This document shows, piece after piece, positions 34,303 to 43,952 of a stretch of 64,000 nucleotides of DNA. Source of the stretch: DATBVX01 sp035263105 (lineage in GTDB: Bacteria > Pseudomonadota > Gammaproteobacteria > Steroidobacterales > Steroidobacteraceae); assembly GCA_035263105.1 (NCBI GenBank), contig DATFRO010000042.1, forward strand, positions 1 through 64,000, given 5' to 3'. Both the position numbers and the translations under genes were made by a program. The notes beneath the pieces were generated by a model. It worked only from the letters and a program-made list of their open reading frames with translations, made no database searches and was not told the origin of the DNA. The stretch's first letter is position 1. Each line of letters starts with the position of its first letter.

Positions 34303-34331
34303 AGGATACTGAAGGCGTGCGGCAGAGGCAA
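34303..34331 (-). promoter_or_regulatory. promoter of the rpsF-rpsR-rplI-dnaB-alr operon
   Basis: On the minus strand TTGCCT (34331-34326), a 17-base spacer and TATCCT (34308-34303). The predicted start near 34296 leaves a leader of about 90 bases before rpsF. That leader contains a possible GCCG/CGGC hairpin that could host autoregulation by S6:S18. Confidence 0.5.
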
Positions 34332-34365
34332 GGGATAGAGAAGGCCTCGGGCTGGAGAGCGCGGA

Positions 34366-35157
34366 TCAGGCGCCTCCGTTCTCTTCCGGGCTGAGGCCTG
34401 ACTCCTGAGGCCTGAGGCCTGCTCTTTGCCTTACGGCTTCGTACAACACCATCCCCGTCGCCACCGAGACGTTGAGGCTCTCGATCGCGCCGATCATGGG
34501 CAGGCTCACCAGCACGTCGCAGGACTCGCGCGTCAGGCGCCGCAACCCCTCGCCCTCGCTTCCCATGACGATGCCCACCGGCCCCGTGTAGTCCGCGTCG
34601 TAGCAGCGCTTGACCCCGTCCACCGCGGCACCGATCAGCCAGATGCCCCGCTCCTTGAGCGAGCGCATGGTGCGCGCCAGGTTGGTCACGGTGACGAGGG
34701 GGATGGTCTCCGCGGCACCGGCCGCGACCTTGCGCACGGTCGCGCTCAAGCCGGCGGCTCGATCCCGCGGCACGATGACGGCCTGCACGCCGCACGCATC
34801 AGCGGTGCGCAGGCAGGCGCCGAGGTTGTGCGGATCCTGGATGCCGTCGAGCAGCAGGAGGAGCGCCGGCTCGTGCAACGCCTCCAGATGCGATTGCAGG
34901 CGCTCTTCGTCCCACGGCTGGGCCGGTGCCACCGACGCCACGATGCCCTGGTGACTCGCCTCACCGGTCATCGCGTCGAGGCTGCGCGCCTCCGCGTGCT
35001 GAATCGAGGTCCCCGCCGTGCGCGCCAGGCTCACGATCTCCGCCGCGCGCACATCTTCGCGTCCGCGTTGCATCCAGATCTGGCGCACCCGCTCGGGGTG
35101 CCGGCGCAACAGCCAGCGCACCGCGTGCCAGCCAAGCACCAGCGATGGATCTCCCAT
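34366..35157 (-). CDS. rlmB: 23S rRNA (guanosine2251-2'-O)-methyltransferase RlmB
   Basis: A SpoU/TrmH-type SPOUT methyltransferase of 263 residues. It shows an N-terminal substrate-binding domain (VLGWHAVRWLLRRHPERV), LLDGIQDPHNLGACLRTADA, VGIVMGSEGEGLRRLTRE and SLPMIGAIESLNVSVATGM, the three SPOUT motifs. It methylates G2251 in the 23S P-loop. I chose the ATG at 35157, two bases before the rnr stop. It forms an operon with rnr. Confidence 0.95.
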   Translation of the reverse strand: MGDPSLVLGWHAVRWLLRRHPERVRQIWMQRGREDVRAAEIVSLARTAGTSIQHAEARSLDAMTGEASHQGIVASVAPAQPWDEERLQSHLEALHEPALLLLLDGIQDPHNLGACLRTADACGVQAVIVPRDRAAGLSATVRKVAAGAAETIPLVTVTNLARTMRSLKERGIWLIGAAVDGVKRCYDADYTGPVGIVMGSEGEGLRRLTRESCDVLVSLPMIGAIESLNVSVATGMVLYEAVRQRAGLRPQESGLSPEENGGA

Positions 35158-35159
35158 GC

Positions 35160-37433
35160 TCAGTGTCCTCGTCGTTTGCGTGAGCGTGCCTGCTGGGCGC
35201 GCGCGGGCGCAGCGGCAACATCCGCTGCGATCTCGAAGTCCAGCCGGCGCTCGCGCATGTCGACTCGCGTCAACCGCACAGCAACCCGCGCGCCGAGCTG
35301 GTAGGTGCAGCGCGTGCGCCGTCCGGTCCACGCGCAGCGCGCGGCGTCGAACACGAAGTGATCGCCGTGCAGGGCGGAGACATGCACCAGCCCGTCCACC
35401 TGCAGGTTCGCGAGTTGCACGAACAGGCCGAACTCGACCACGGCGCTGATCACCGCTTCGAACTCGTCGCCGAGGTGCGCACGCATGAAGTCGCACTTGA
35501 GGTAGGCCATCACGTCGCGCGCGGCTTCATCGGCGCGCCGCTCGCGCGCCGAGCAGTCCCGGCCGAGTTGCTCCATGGCGCCGGTCGAATAGCTGAAGGC
35601 CTCGCGCGTGCCGCCCTCGAGCGCGTAGCGGATCGCGCGGTGCACGAGCAGGTCGGGATAGCGGCGAATGGGTGAAGTGAAGTGGGCGTACTCGGTGAGG
35701 CCGAGGCCGAAGTGCCCGATGTTGGTCGGCTGGTATACCGCTTGCGGCAACGAGCGGATGATGAGGCTCTCGATGAAGGCCGCATCCGGGCGGCCGGTGA
35801 TCAGCGCCGTGACTTGCTGTAACTCGCGCGTGCCGATCGTCTCGGGGAAGCGCACCCCGACGCCGAGCGCGCGCAGCATGCGCTGCAGCTCCGTGACCTT
35901 GCGCGGCTCGGGCTCGCCATGCACGCGATACAGCGTCGGGAGCTTGCGCTTCCTGAGGAAGCGCGCCGCCTCGATGTTGGCTGCGATCATGCACTCCTCG
36001 ATGAGCCGATGCGCGTCGTTGCGCGCGTGCACGTCGAGCGCCGCCACGCTGCCGTCCGCGGCAATGCGCACCTTCACCTCGGGCGCATCGAAATCGAGCG
36101 CGCCCCGGCGCTCACGGGCCTTGCGCAGTGCCTGGTAGAGCGCGTGCAGGTTCTTCAGGTGCGGCACGAGCGCAGTGAATTCGCGCTCGAGCTGCGCGTC
36201 ACCGCCGAGCAGCATCGCGGCGACCTGCGTGTAGGTGAGGCGCGCCGCGGAGTGGATCACGGCCGCGCTGAACTGCGAGCGCGTCACCTCGCCGTCCTCG
36301 TTGATCCGCATATCGCAGGCGAGCACCAGTCGATCGACGCGCGGCTTGAGGGAGCACAGCTCGTTCGACAAGGCCTCCGGCAGCATCGGCAGCACGCGAT
36401 CGGGAAAGTAGACCGAGGTGGCGCGGTTCTGCGCTTCGACATCGAGCGCGCCGCCCTGCTTCACGTAGTGGCTGACATCGGCGATCGCCACGATCAGCCG
36501 CCAGCCCTTGCGCTGCGGCTCGCAATAGACCGCGTCGTCGAAGTCGCGCGCATCCTCGCCGTCGATGGTGACGATCGGCAGTGCGCGCAGATCGAGGCGC
36601 CCGGCGATGTCTTCGGCCCGCACCGTCGTGCCCCAGTGCTGCGCTTCGCGCTCGGCCTCGCGCGGCCACGAGACGGGCAGTCCGTGGCTGACGATCGCAA
36701 GCTCGGCGGCGATGTCCGCCGAGCGCCGGGCGTCGAGCACGCGCACGATCTGGCCGACCGCGCCACTGCGCCGCGTCGGCGCCTCGACGATTCTCGCGAC
36801 CACGAGATCGCCGTGCCGTGCCGCGCCACGCGCCGCGCTCGGGATCAGCACGCGATCGCGCAGCCGCGGATTGTCGGGCACTACGTAGCCGACATCGCCG
36901 CTGTCTTCGAAACGGCCGGCGAGTTCCTGCGTGCCGCGCTCCAGGACCTCGAGCACCGCGCCCGAGCGCCGGCCGCGGCCATCGTCCTCGAGCACGCGCA
37001 CGCGCAGGCGATCGCCGTGCATCACGCCCGCCATCTGCCGGCTGTCGAGGTGCACATCCCCTGAGCCATCGTCCGGCGTGAACCAGCCGTAGCCGTCGCG
37101 GTGCGTGCTCACGCGGCCCTCGAGCGCACCCTGCTGCGTTCTCACTGCGAAACGCGCGTGGCCGTCGCGCCGCAGTTCGCCGTCGCGCGCCATCGCATTG
37201 AGGCGGCTCTCGAGCGCGCGGATCAGCGCCGGCTTGCGCAGGTGAAAGCGCTTGGCGAGACCGTGGGCGTCGAGCGGCCGCTCGAGCTCGCGCAGCTCGT
37301 CGAGGATCAGCCCGCGGCTCGGGATCGGTTCGGCGTAGCGCTCGCTTTCGCTCGCAAATTGCGGATCGCGCTCATGCCAGGCGGCGGGGGTGCCGCTCGC
37401 GCGGCGTTTCTTGTATTTGGATGATCGTGGCAT
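35160..37433 (-). CDS. rnr: ribonuclease R
   Basis: A processive 3'-5' exoribonuclease of 757 residues that degrades structured RNA. Domains in order: basic N-terminus with winged helix, cold-shock domains, RNB catalytic domain (IDGEDARDFDDAVY with metal-binding Asp residues; LRRSP-like FTSPIRRYPDLLVHRAI) and an S1 domain. A Lys/Arg tail (QQARSRKRRGH) ends the protein. E. coli RNase R is 813 residues, so this is slightly shorter at the tail. Confidence 0.96.
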   Translation of the reverse strand: MPRSSKYKKRRASGTPAAWHERDPQFASESERYAEPIPSRGLILDELRELERPLDAHGLAKRFHLRKPALIRALESRLNAMARDGELRRDGHARFAVRTQQGALEGRVSTHRDGYGWFTPDDGSGDVHLDSRQMAGVMHGDRLRVRVLEDDGRGRRSGAVLEVLERGTQELAGRFEDSGDVGYVVPDNPRLRDRVLIPSAARGAARHGDLVVARIVEAPTRRSGAVGQIVRVLDARRSADIAAELAIVSHGLPVSWPREAEREAQHWGTTVRAEDIAGRLDLRALPIVTIDGEDARDFDDAVYCEPQRKGWRLIVAIADVSHYVKQGGALDVEAQNRATSVYFPDRVLPMLPEALSNELCSLKPRVDRLVLACDMRINEDGEVTRSQFSAAVIHSAARLTYTQVAAMLLGGDAQLEREFTALVPHLKNLHALYQALRKARERRGALDFDAPEVKVRIAADGSVAALDVHARNDAHRLIEECMIAANIEAARFLRKRKLPTLYRVHGEPEPRKVTELQRMLRALGVGVRFPETIGTRELQQVTALITGRPDAAFIESLIIRSLPQAVYQPTNIGHFGLGLTEYAHFTSPIRRYPDLLVHRAIRYALEGGTREAFSYSTGAMEQLGRDCSARERRADEAARDVMAYLKCDFMRAHLGDEFEAVISAVVEFGLFVQLANLQVDGLVHVSALHGDHFVFDAARCAWTGRRTRCTYQLGARVAVRLTRVDMRERRLDFEIAADVAAAPARAQQARSRKRRGH

Positions 37434-37479
37434 CGTGAAAGGCTCGATGAAGCTCGTGTGTTGTGTGTAGTGTGGTGAT

Positions 37480-37508
37480 TTGACAAGGCAAAAGGCCGTG
37501 CGTAAAGT
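37480..37508 (+). promoter_or_regulatory. promoter of tRNA-Leu(CAG)
   Basis: A perfect -35 TTGACA (37480-37485), exactly 17 bases of spacer, and -10 TAAAGT (37503-37508), followed by a GC-rich discriminator (GCGGCGCC), typical of stable-RNA promoters. Transcription would start near 37515, 36 bases before the tRNA. Confidence 0.75.
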
Positions 37509-37550
37509 GCGGCGCCTTCTTTGGGGGCCGGCTCGCGCGGCGCTCGCAAA

Positions 37551-37635
37551 GCCCAGGTGGCGGAACTGGTAGACGCGCTGGTTTCAGGTACCAGTGGAGC
37601 GATCCGTGGAGGTTCGAGTCCTCTCCTGGGCACCA
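37551..37635 (+). tRNA. tRNA-Leu (anticodon CAG)
   Basis: An 85-nucleotide class II tRNA. The acceptor stem GCCCAGG pairs with CCTGGGC; the anticodon stem CTGGT/ACCAG holds loop TTCAGGT with anticodon CAG at 37585-37587. The variable arm TGGAGCGATCCGT and the T arm GGAGGTTCGAGTCCTC are present. The CCA end is encoded. Confidence 0.96.
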
Positions 37636-37677
37636 CCCCTCTCTCGCTTGCGCATTATTGCGCGATCACGCCCCGCT

Positions 37678-38496
37678 TCATTCCGACAGTCGCGCCCAAG
37701 CGCCGACCAGGTTCGGCATGATCAGGGTCGCCTGTGCATCGCTCAGCCCCTGTTGCATGCGTTGCGCGAGCGACTCGATCTCAACTTCGCCCGGTTTGAC
37801 CACGCCCGTCGACTCCATCATCGGCAGCATGCTGCGTATGGTCTCCGCCAGAAGGGTGGTGCCCCCGACGGCCGGTGCGGCCTCGATCGTGGTGCGCGCG
37901 AACATCTGCGGCTGCGGCAGGCCCGCGTCCCGGAACACCCGCCACAACTGCGGACCGAGTTTGATGCTCGCGCCGGAACGACGGAACGCCTCGACCATGC
38001 AGTTGTACGGCTGCTGGACCGCGGCGACGGGCGGCACCGCATGAGTTGAATCCATTTCCATCTCGAGGAAAGCCACGATACCGCCGGGGTCGAGACTCTG
38101 CGCGATATTGGCGAGCACACGCGCTGGCTCGCGCAGGTAGAGCAGGACGAGTCGTCCGATGATGGCATCGAAACGACCCTCGGGTCGCAGCGCGTCGAGC
38201 TCGGCGACCTGGAACCGGACATTGCTGAGCTGCATCCCGGCGGCGCGCCGCGTTGCGGCCTCCACCGCGGCTGCGGCACGGTCGATACCCAGCACCGAAC
38301 CGGTGTCGCCGACCATGCGCGCGGCGAGGAAGGAAACATCGCCCGCCCCGCTGCCGAGGTCGAGCACACGCATGCCACGCGAGATACCGGCGCGCGTCAG
38401 GAGCTCGAACGTCTCCTCGCCCCAGTAATCGCTTTGCGCCGCGAGTCGGCGTAACTCTCGGGCGTCGTGCCCAAGAGCATAGTCACGCTCCGGCAT
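37678..38496 (-). CDS. class I SAM-dependent methyltransferase
   Basis: A protein of about 272 residues with an S-adenosylmethionine Rossmann fold: MRVLDLGSGAGDVSFLAAR (motif I), VLGIDRAAAAVEAA (motif II) and FDAIIGRLVLLYL. It is closest in style to UbiE/COQ5-like small-molecule methyltransferases; the substrate is not readable. I chose the ATG at 38496; an in-frame TTG six codons upstream is possible. It lies between tRNA-Leu and the purA operon. It is not part of the conserved core block, so it looks like an insertion. Confidence 0.8.
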   Translation of the reverse strand: MPERDYALGHDARELRRLAAQSDYWGEETFELLTRAGISRGMRVLDLGSGAGDVSFLAARMVGDTGSVLGIDRAAAAVEAATRRAAGMQLSNVRFQVAELDALRPEGRFDAIIGRLVLLYLREPARVLANIAQSLDPGGIVAFLEMEMDSTHAVPPVAAVQQPYNCMVEAFRRSGASIKLGPQLWRVFRDAGLPQPQMFARTTIEAAPAVGGTTLLAETIRSMLPMMESTGVVKPGEVEIESLAQRMQQGLSDAQATLIMPNLVGAWARLSE

Positions 38497-38534
38497 GTGC
38501 TTCGATGTAGGCAAGGGAATCCGGCCGCCTCGGC

Positions 38535-38621
38535 TCAGTTGCGGCTCTCGCCGCGCGCAGCTTCCAGCGCCTTCACCGCGACGCCGGCACGGAACTGCCT
38601 CCTCATGGTGCGCGAACTCAT
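38535..38621 (-). pseudogene. 28-codon frame resembling the N-terminus of an IS3-type OrfA transposase
   Basis: Directly after purA a short frame begins with ATG at 38621 behind a strong GGGAGG ribosome binding site and ends at 38535. The segment RRQFRAGVAVKALEAARGE resembles the first helix-turn-helix residues of IS3-family OrfA (usual pattern K/R-R-x-F-x-A-x-V-A-L-E-A-L-x-G-E). The rest of the transposase is missing. It may be a scrap of an old insertion or a chance short peptide. Confidence 0.35.
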
Positions 38622-38646
38622 TTCATCAGCCTCCCGACTGCGGCGC

Positions 38647-39942
<1,296 letters not shown>

Positions 39943-39963
39943 GTCAGTCCGTACGCGTCGCGC

Positions 39964-40155
39964 TCAGCCGCGGATCCAGTAGAGCAGCGCCGCGCCGGCC
40001 AGCATGCTGGTGAGTCCTGCGAGGCGCAATTGCCGGTCCTCGAGCGCGTAGAACGCCTGCATCGCGCGCCGCATCGCTTGCGGGTTGAGAAAGGGCAGGA
40101 TGCCTTCGAGCACCAGGTAGAGCGCGCACGCAGCCAGGAAGTCGGACCAGATCAA
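39964..40155 (-). CDS. yjeT: DUF2065 (YjeT-like) small membrane protein
   Basis: A protein of 63 residues with two membrane helices (about 4-20 and 42-60), matching DUF2065: LAACALYLVLEGILPFLNP, then RLAGLTSMLAGAALLYWIRG. The start is TTG at 40155 with GAGAG upstream. It sits between hflC and purA exactly as yjeT does in E. coli and Pseudomonas. The function is unknown. Confidence 0.88.
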   Translation of the reverse strand: MIWSDFLAACALYLVLEGILPFLNPQAMRRAMQAFYALEDRQLRLAGLTSMLAGAALLYWIRG

Positions 40156-40186
40156 GGACGCTCTCGCATGGTGCCGCGGGTCGCGC

Positions 40187-41056
40187 TCAGTGAGCGGCGG
40201 GCTTCTGCAGGTAGTGGAAGAATTCGCTGTCCGGCGATATGACGATGATGTCCGTGTCCCGGCCCAGCGAATTGCGATAGGCCTGGAGGCTGCGGTAGAA
40301 GCGATAGAACTCGGGGTCACGAGAGAAGGTACGCGCGTAGATGTCCGTGGCCTGTGCATCGCCGTCGCCGCGAATGCGCTGCGCCTCGCGCTGCGCGGTG
40401 GCGAGGATCTCGGTGCGCTGGCGGTCGGCGTCGGCACGCATCGCTTCGGCGGATCCCTGGCCCTCGGCGCGCAGTTTCGCCGCCTGCGCCGCGAAGCTCT
40501 GCTTCATGCGCGAGTACACGGAATCGGTCACATCGTCCGGCAGGTCGATGCGCCGCACCCGCACGTCGATCAGTTCCACGCCGAGCTGGTGCACTGCGCG
40601 GCCCGCATCGCTCAGCAGGTCGCCGGTCACGGCGGCGCGCTCGGCAGCCACGATCTGCTGGATGGTGAGCTTGGTGATGACGCTCTTGATGCTGTTCTTG
40701 ACGATTTCACCGAGGCGGCCGCCGGCGTTCTCCTCTATGCCGCCGGTCGCGCGGTAGTACGCGGTGACGTCCGCGATGCGCCACTTCACGTAGAAGTCGA
40801 CGTTCAGGATCTTGCCCTCGCTGGTGAGGAAGCTCTCCGCGGGGAAATTCTTGGTGATGATGCGCCGCTCGAACTTGCGCACCGTGTCGACGAACGGCAG
40901 GCGCAGGTGCAGCCCGGGCTTGTAGTCGGCCTGCAGGATCGCACCGAAACGCGAGCGGATCGCGAGCTCCGTCTGCCCGACGGTGAAGAACGAGCTCATG
41001 AGCACCACTGCCGCCACGACCACCGCGACCAGGATCGGAAGGATGCGCGCCGGCAT
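40187..41056 (-). CDS. hflC: HflC, SPFH-family modulator of FtsH protease
   Basis: A protein of 289 residues with one N-terminal membrane helix (about 5-24), an SPFH/band-7 domain and a coiled-coil tail with an Ala/Glu/Arg-rich repeat. With HflK it forms the large periplasmic cage around FtsH. The ATG overlaps the hflK stop by one base. Ends in a C-terminal LQKPAAH. Confidence 0.95.
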   Translation of the reverse strand: MPARILPILVAVVVAAVVLMSSFFTVGQTELAIRSRFGAILQADYKPGLHLRLPFVDTVRKFERRIITKNFPAESFLTSEGKILNVDFYVKWRIADVTAYYRATGGIEENAGGRLGEIVKNSIKSVITKLTIQQIVAAERAAVTGDLLSDAGRAVHQLGVELIDVRVRRIDLPDDVTDSVYSRMKQSFAAQAAKLRAEGQGSAEAMRADADRQRTEILATAQREAQRIRGDGDAQATDIYARTFSRDPEFYRFYRSLQAYRNSLGRDTDIIVISPDSEFFHYLQKPAAH

Positions 41057-42180
41057 CAGCGGTCACCTCGCGCGCGCGGGTCCACCGTGATGGTCTCGGT
41101 CGGCTGATCCGGCCGCGTCATGCCGGGTGCGAGCAGCGCCGCGGCATCACTCGATCCCGTGCTCTTCTCGAGCAGCTTGTCGATCGGCAGGTACAGCACG
41201 TTGCCGCCGCTCTTGGTGTCGAGGAACACTTTGCGCGAGCGGCCGAGCACGGCTTCCACCGTTTCGAGGTACAGGCGCTGACGCGTGACGTCGGGTGCCC
41301 TCTGGTAGGCGGTCAACATCTGGCCGAAGCGCGAAGTGTCGCCCTCGGCTTCCGCAACGACACGCGCGCGATAGGCCTGCGCGTCCTGCAGCTGGCGCGA
41401 AGCCGAGCCGCGCGCTCGTGGCACGACGTCGTTGGTGTACGCCTGCGCTTCCTGTCCGAAGCGATCCCGGTCCTCGCGGGCCTTGATCGCATCCTTCTGC
41501 GACGGTGCGACCTGGTCCGGCACGTTCACGCCGGTCAGGTTCACGCTGATGATCTGGATACCGGTCTGGTAGCCGTCCAGCACCTTCTGGATGAGCCCCT
41601 TGGTGCGCTCGGTGATCTCCTGGCGGCCCGCGCCCAGCACGAACTCGAGCGTGCTCTGGCCAATCGCCTCGCGGATGGCGCTCTCGCTCACATCGCGCAA
41701 CGTGCTCTCGGGATCGCGCACGTTGAACAGGAACTTGAGCGGGTCGGCACGGATGAACTGTACAGCGATGCTGATATCGACCAGGTTTTCGTCCGCCGTC
41801 AGCATGCGTGTCTTGTCGTCGATGCTGTCGTTCTTCGCGACGTTGACCTTGGCGACGCGCTCGATCGGCCAGGGCCAGTGCCAGTGCAGGCCCTGTTCGC
41901 TGGTCGCGGCATAACGGCCGAAGCGCAGCACCACGGCACGCTCCGCGGCATCGACCATGTAGAACCCGGTCGCGCCCCAGAAGGCTGCGATCAGCAGCGC
42001 GATGGCGCCCCAGTTGATGCCGCCGGCGGCACCCGCAGGACGACCGGTGCGCCCGCCGCCAAAGATGCCGGCCAGGCGTCGCTGCCAGCCACGCACGATT
42101 TCGTCCAGCTCGGAGCCGCCCTGGCCGGGGCGCCGCTCCCAGGGATTTCGATTGCCACCGCCGGGCTCATTCCAGGGCAT
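41056..42180 (-). CDS. hflK: HflK, SPFH-family modulator of FtsH protease
   Basis: A protein of 374 residues starting MPWNEPGGGNRNPW with the typical Gly/Pro-rich cytoplasmic N-terminus, a membrane helix at about 54-72, an SPFH domain (ERAVVLRFGRYAATSEQGL) and coiled coil. It forms the HflKC complex with the next gene. Confidence 0.95.
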   Translation of the reverse strand: MPWNEPGGGNRNPWERRPGQGGSELDEIVRGWQRRLAGIFGGGRTGRPAGAAGGINWGAIALLIAAFWGATGFYMVDAAERAVVLRFGRYAATSEQGLHWHWPWPIERVAKVNVAKNDSIDDKTRMLTADENLVDISIAVQFIRADPLKFLFNVRDPESTLRDVSESAIREAIGQSTLEFVLGAGRQEITERTKGLIQKVLDGYQTGIQIISVNLTGVNVPDQVAPSQKDAIKAREDRDRFGQEAQAYTNDVVPRARGSASRQLQDAQAYRARVVAEAEGDTSRFGQMLTAYQRAPDVTRQRLYLETVEAVLGRSRKVFLDTKSGGNVLYLPIDKLLEKSTGSSDAAALLAPGMTRPDQPTETITVDPRARGDR

Positions 42181-42189
42181 AGGTGAAGT

Positions 42190-43533
42190 TCAGTAGCGGG
42201 CCGAGCCCGCTTTAGGGGCGCGAAATTGTAGGGATGCATCAGCAGGCGCACAAGGAGCCACCGACGGCTCGCGCCGGACACCCGTCTCGCGGGCGAGCGC
42301 CGCAAGCTGACGTGGAGTCATCTCGACCTCCAGTTCCCAGCCGCCGTCCTCACGCACGCGCTCGGCCCGCACGCGATGATCCGCATAGAGCTGCGAACGC
42401 ACCGCGGCCGCGGCGAGATCCACCTGCAACGTCGCACGCTCGAGCTCGGGCCACAGTGCGCCGGTGAGCGCGGCCCGCACCAGGTCGAGACCCGTCCCGG
42501 GAGCCGCGGCGACCCAGACGCGGGCCAGCCGATCGTCGGGCCCGCGCTCCAGGCGCGGCAACGCACCGATCCGGTCGATCTTGTTGAACACTTCGATCTG
42601 CGGAATGTCGCCGGCGCCGATGGCACGCAACACCTCGTTCACCTGGTCGATGCGCTCCAGGCGCTGCGGGTCGCTGGCATCGATCACGTGCAACAACAGC
42701 GTCGCGTCGCGCGCCTCCTGCAACGTCGAACGGAACGCCGCCACCAGTTCGTGCGGCAGATCGCGGACGAATCCGACGGTGTCGGCGAGCACGGCGATCT
42801 GCGAACCCGGCAACTCCACGCGCCGCACCGTGGGATCGAGCGTCGCGAACAGTTGATCGGCGACGTAGGCCTCGGCACCGGTCAGCGCATTGAACAACGT
42901 CGACTTGCCGGCGTTGGTGTAGCCGACGATGGCGACCGTCGGCACCGGCACTTCACGGCGCGCCTGCCGTCCCGTGTCGCGTTGTCGCTGCAGCTTCTCG
43001 AGGCGCCGCGTCAGCGTGCGGATGCGGTTGGCAAGGAGCCGGCGGTCGGTCTCGAGCTGTGTCTCGCCCGGACCGCGCAGGCCGATGCCGCCCTTCTGCC
43101 GTTCGAGGTGTGTCCAGCCGCGGACCAGGCGCGTCGCAATATGGCGCAGCTGCGCGAGCTCGACCTCGAGCTTGCCTTCGAAGCTGCGCGCGCGTTGCGC
43201 AAAGATGTCGAGAATGAGGCCGTTGCGATCCAGCACGCGGCGCTCGATGAGTTGCTCGAGATTGCGCTCCTGGCTGGGCGATAGCGCGTGATCGAAGAGC
43301 ACCACGTCGGCGCCCGATTCCACCACCGCGTTGCGAATCTGCTCGGCCTTGCCGGAACCGACGAACAGGCGCGGATCGGGCCTCGGCCGAAAGCCGCCGA
43401 TGCTCGCTACCGGGAGTGCGCCGGCTGAGCGTGCCAGCGCCGTGAACTCGCTGATGTCCTGCTCAGTTGCAGGTGCTCCGACGCCGATCCGAACCAGTAC
43501 TGCTTTCTCGCCGCTACGCGGGCGTTCGAACAA
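42190..43533 (-). CDS. hflX: GTPase HflX, ribosome-rescue factor
   Basis: A protein of 447 residues with the N-terminal HflX subdomain (FDHALSPSQERNLEQL), a coiled linker (GPGETQLETDRRLL) and a G domain (VGYTNAGKSTLFNALTGA, DTVGFVRDLPHELV, NKID). It splits 70S ribosomes under stress. It follows hfq after 27 bases. Confidence 0.95.
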   Translation of the reverse strand: MFERPRSGEKAVLVRIGVGAPATEQDISEFTALARSAGALPVASIGGFRPRPDPRLFVGSGKAEQIRNAVVESGADVVLFDHALSPSQERNLEQLIERRVLDRNGLILDIFAQRARSFEGKLEVELAQLRHIATRLVRGWTHLERQKGGIGLRGPGETQLETDRRLLANRIRTLTRRLEKLQRQRDTGRQARREVPVPTVAIVGYTNAGKSTLFNALTGAEAYVADQLFATLDPTVRRVELPGSQIAVLADTVGFVRDLPHELVAAFRSTLQEARDATLLLHVIDASDPQRLERIDQVNEVLRAIGAGDIPQIEVFNKIDRIGALPRLERGPDDRLARVWVAAAPGTGLDLVRAALTGALWPELERATLQVDLAAAAVRSQLYADHRVRAERVREDGGWELEVEMTPRQLAALARETGVRREPSVAPCAPADASLQFRAPKAGSARY

Positions 43534-43560
43534 CCGGGAATTCCTCTGTGCGGTGCGCGC

Positions 43561-43818
43561 CTATTCGGCTGGAGTTTCAGTCGCGCCGCCTTCCTCTTCC
43601 GATGATGGCAGGCGGATGTTTCTGGCCGGCACGACGGTCGAGATCGCGTGCTTGTAGACCATCTGGCTCACGCTGTTCTTCAGCAGCACGACGAACTGGT
43701 CGAAGGAATCGATCTGGCCCTGCAGCTTGATGCCGTTGACGAGGTAGATGGACACCGGCACCCGTTCCTTGCGCAAGGTGTTGAGAAACGGGTCCTGCAG
43801 GGATTGGCCTCTGGCCAT
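43561..43818 (-). CDS. hfq: RNA chaperone Hfq
   Basis: A protein of 85 residues, starting MARGQSLQDPFLNTLRKER, with Sm1 (VNGIKLQGQIDSFDQFVVLL) and Sm2 (YKHAISTVVP) motifs. The C-terminal tail is short and acidic. AAGGAGATTGCA precedes the ATG at 43818. It is about 134 bases downstream of the miaA stop, so it may also have its own promoter, as in E. coli. Confidence 0.97.
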   Translation of the reverse strand: MARGQSLQDPFLNTLRKERVPVSIYLVNGIKLQGQIDSFDQFVVLLKNSVSQMVYKHAISTVVPARNIRLPSSEEEGGATETPAE

Positions 43819-43952
43819 TGCAATCTCCTTGTTCTTTGTCAGATTCTCGAGTCTGTTCAACCCGCGGCACTCCTTCCTTGGCAGCTGCCGTGCGGTTTCG
43901 TTTGGGCCGTGGGCGCCGGTTTTGCGCAAAATCTTAACATACGCCTGCGACC

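Noticed and set aside
37521..37721. A 66-codon frame across tRNA-Leu
   Set aside because: It is simply the tRNA gene and flanks read as codons.
43920..43931. TTTTGCGCAAAA palindrome between miaA and hfq
   Set aside because: A 12-base palindrome without a following T-run or a known operator match is too weak to call as a terminator or operator.
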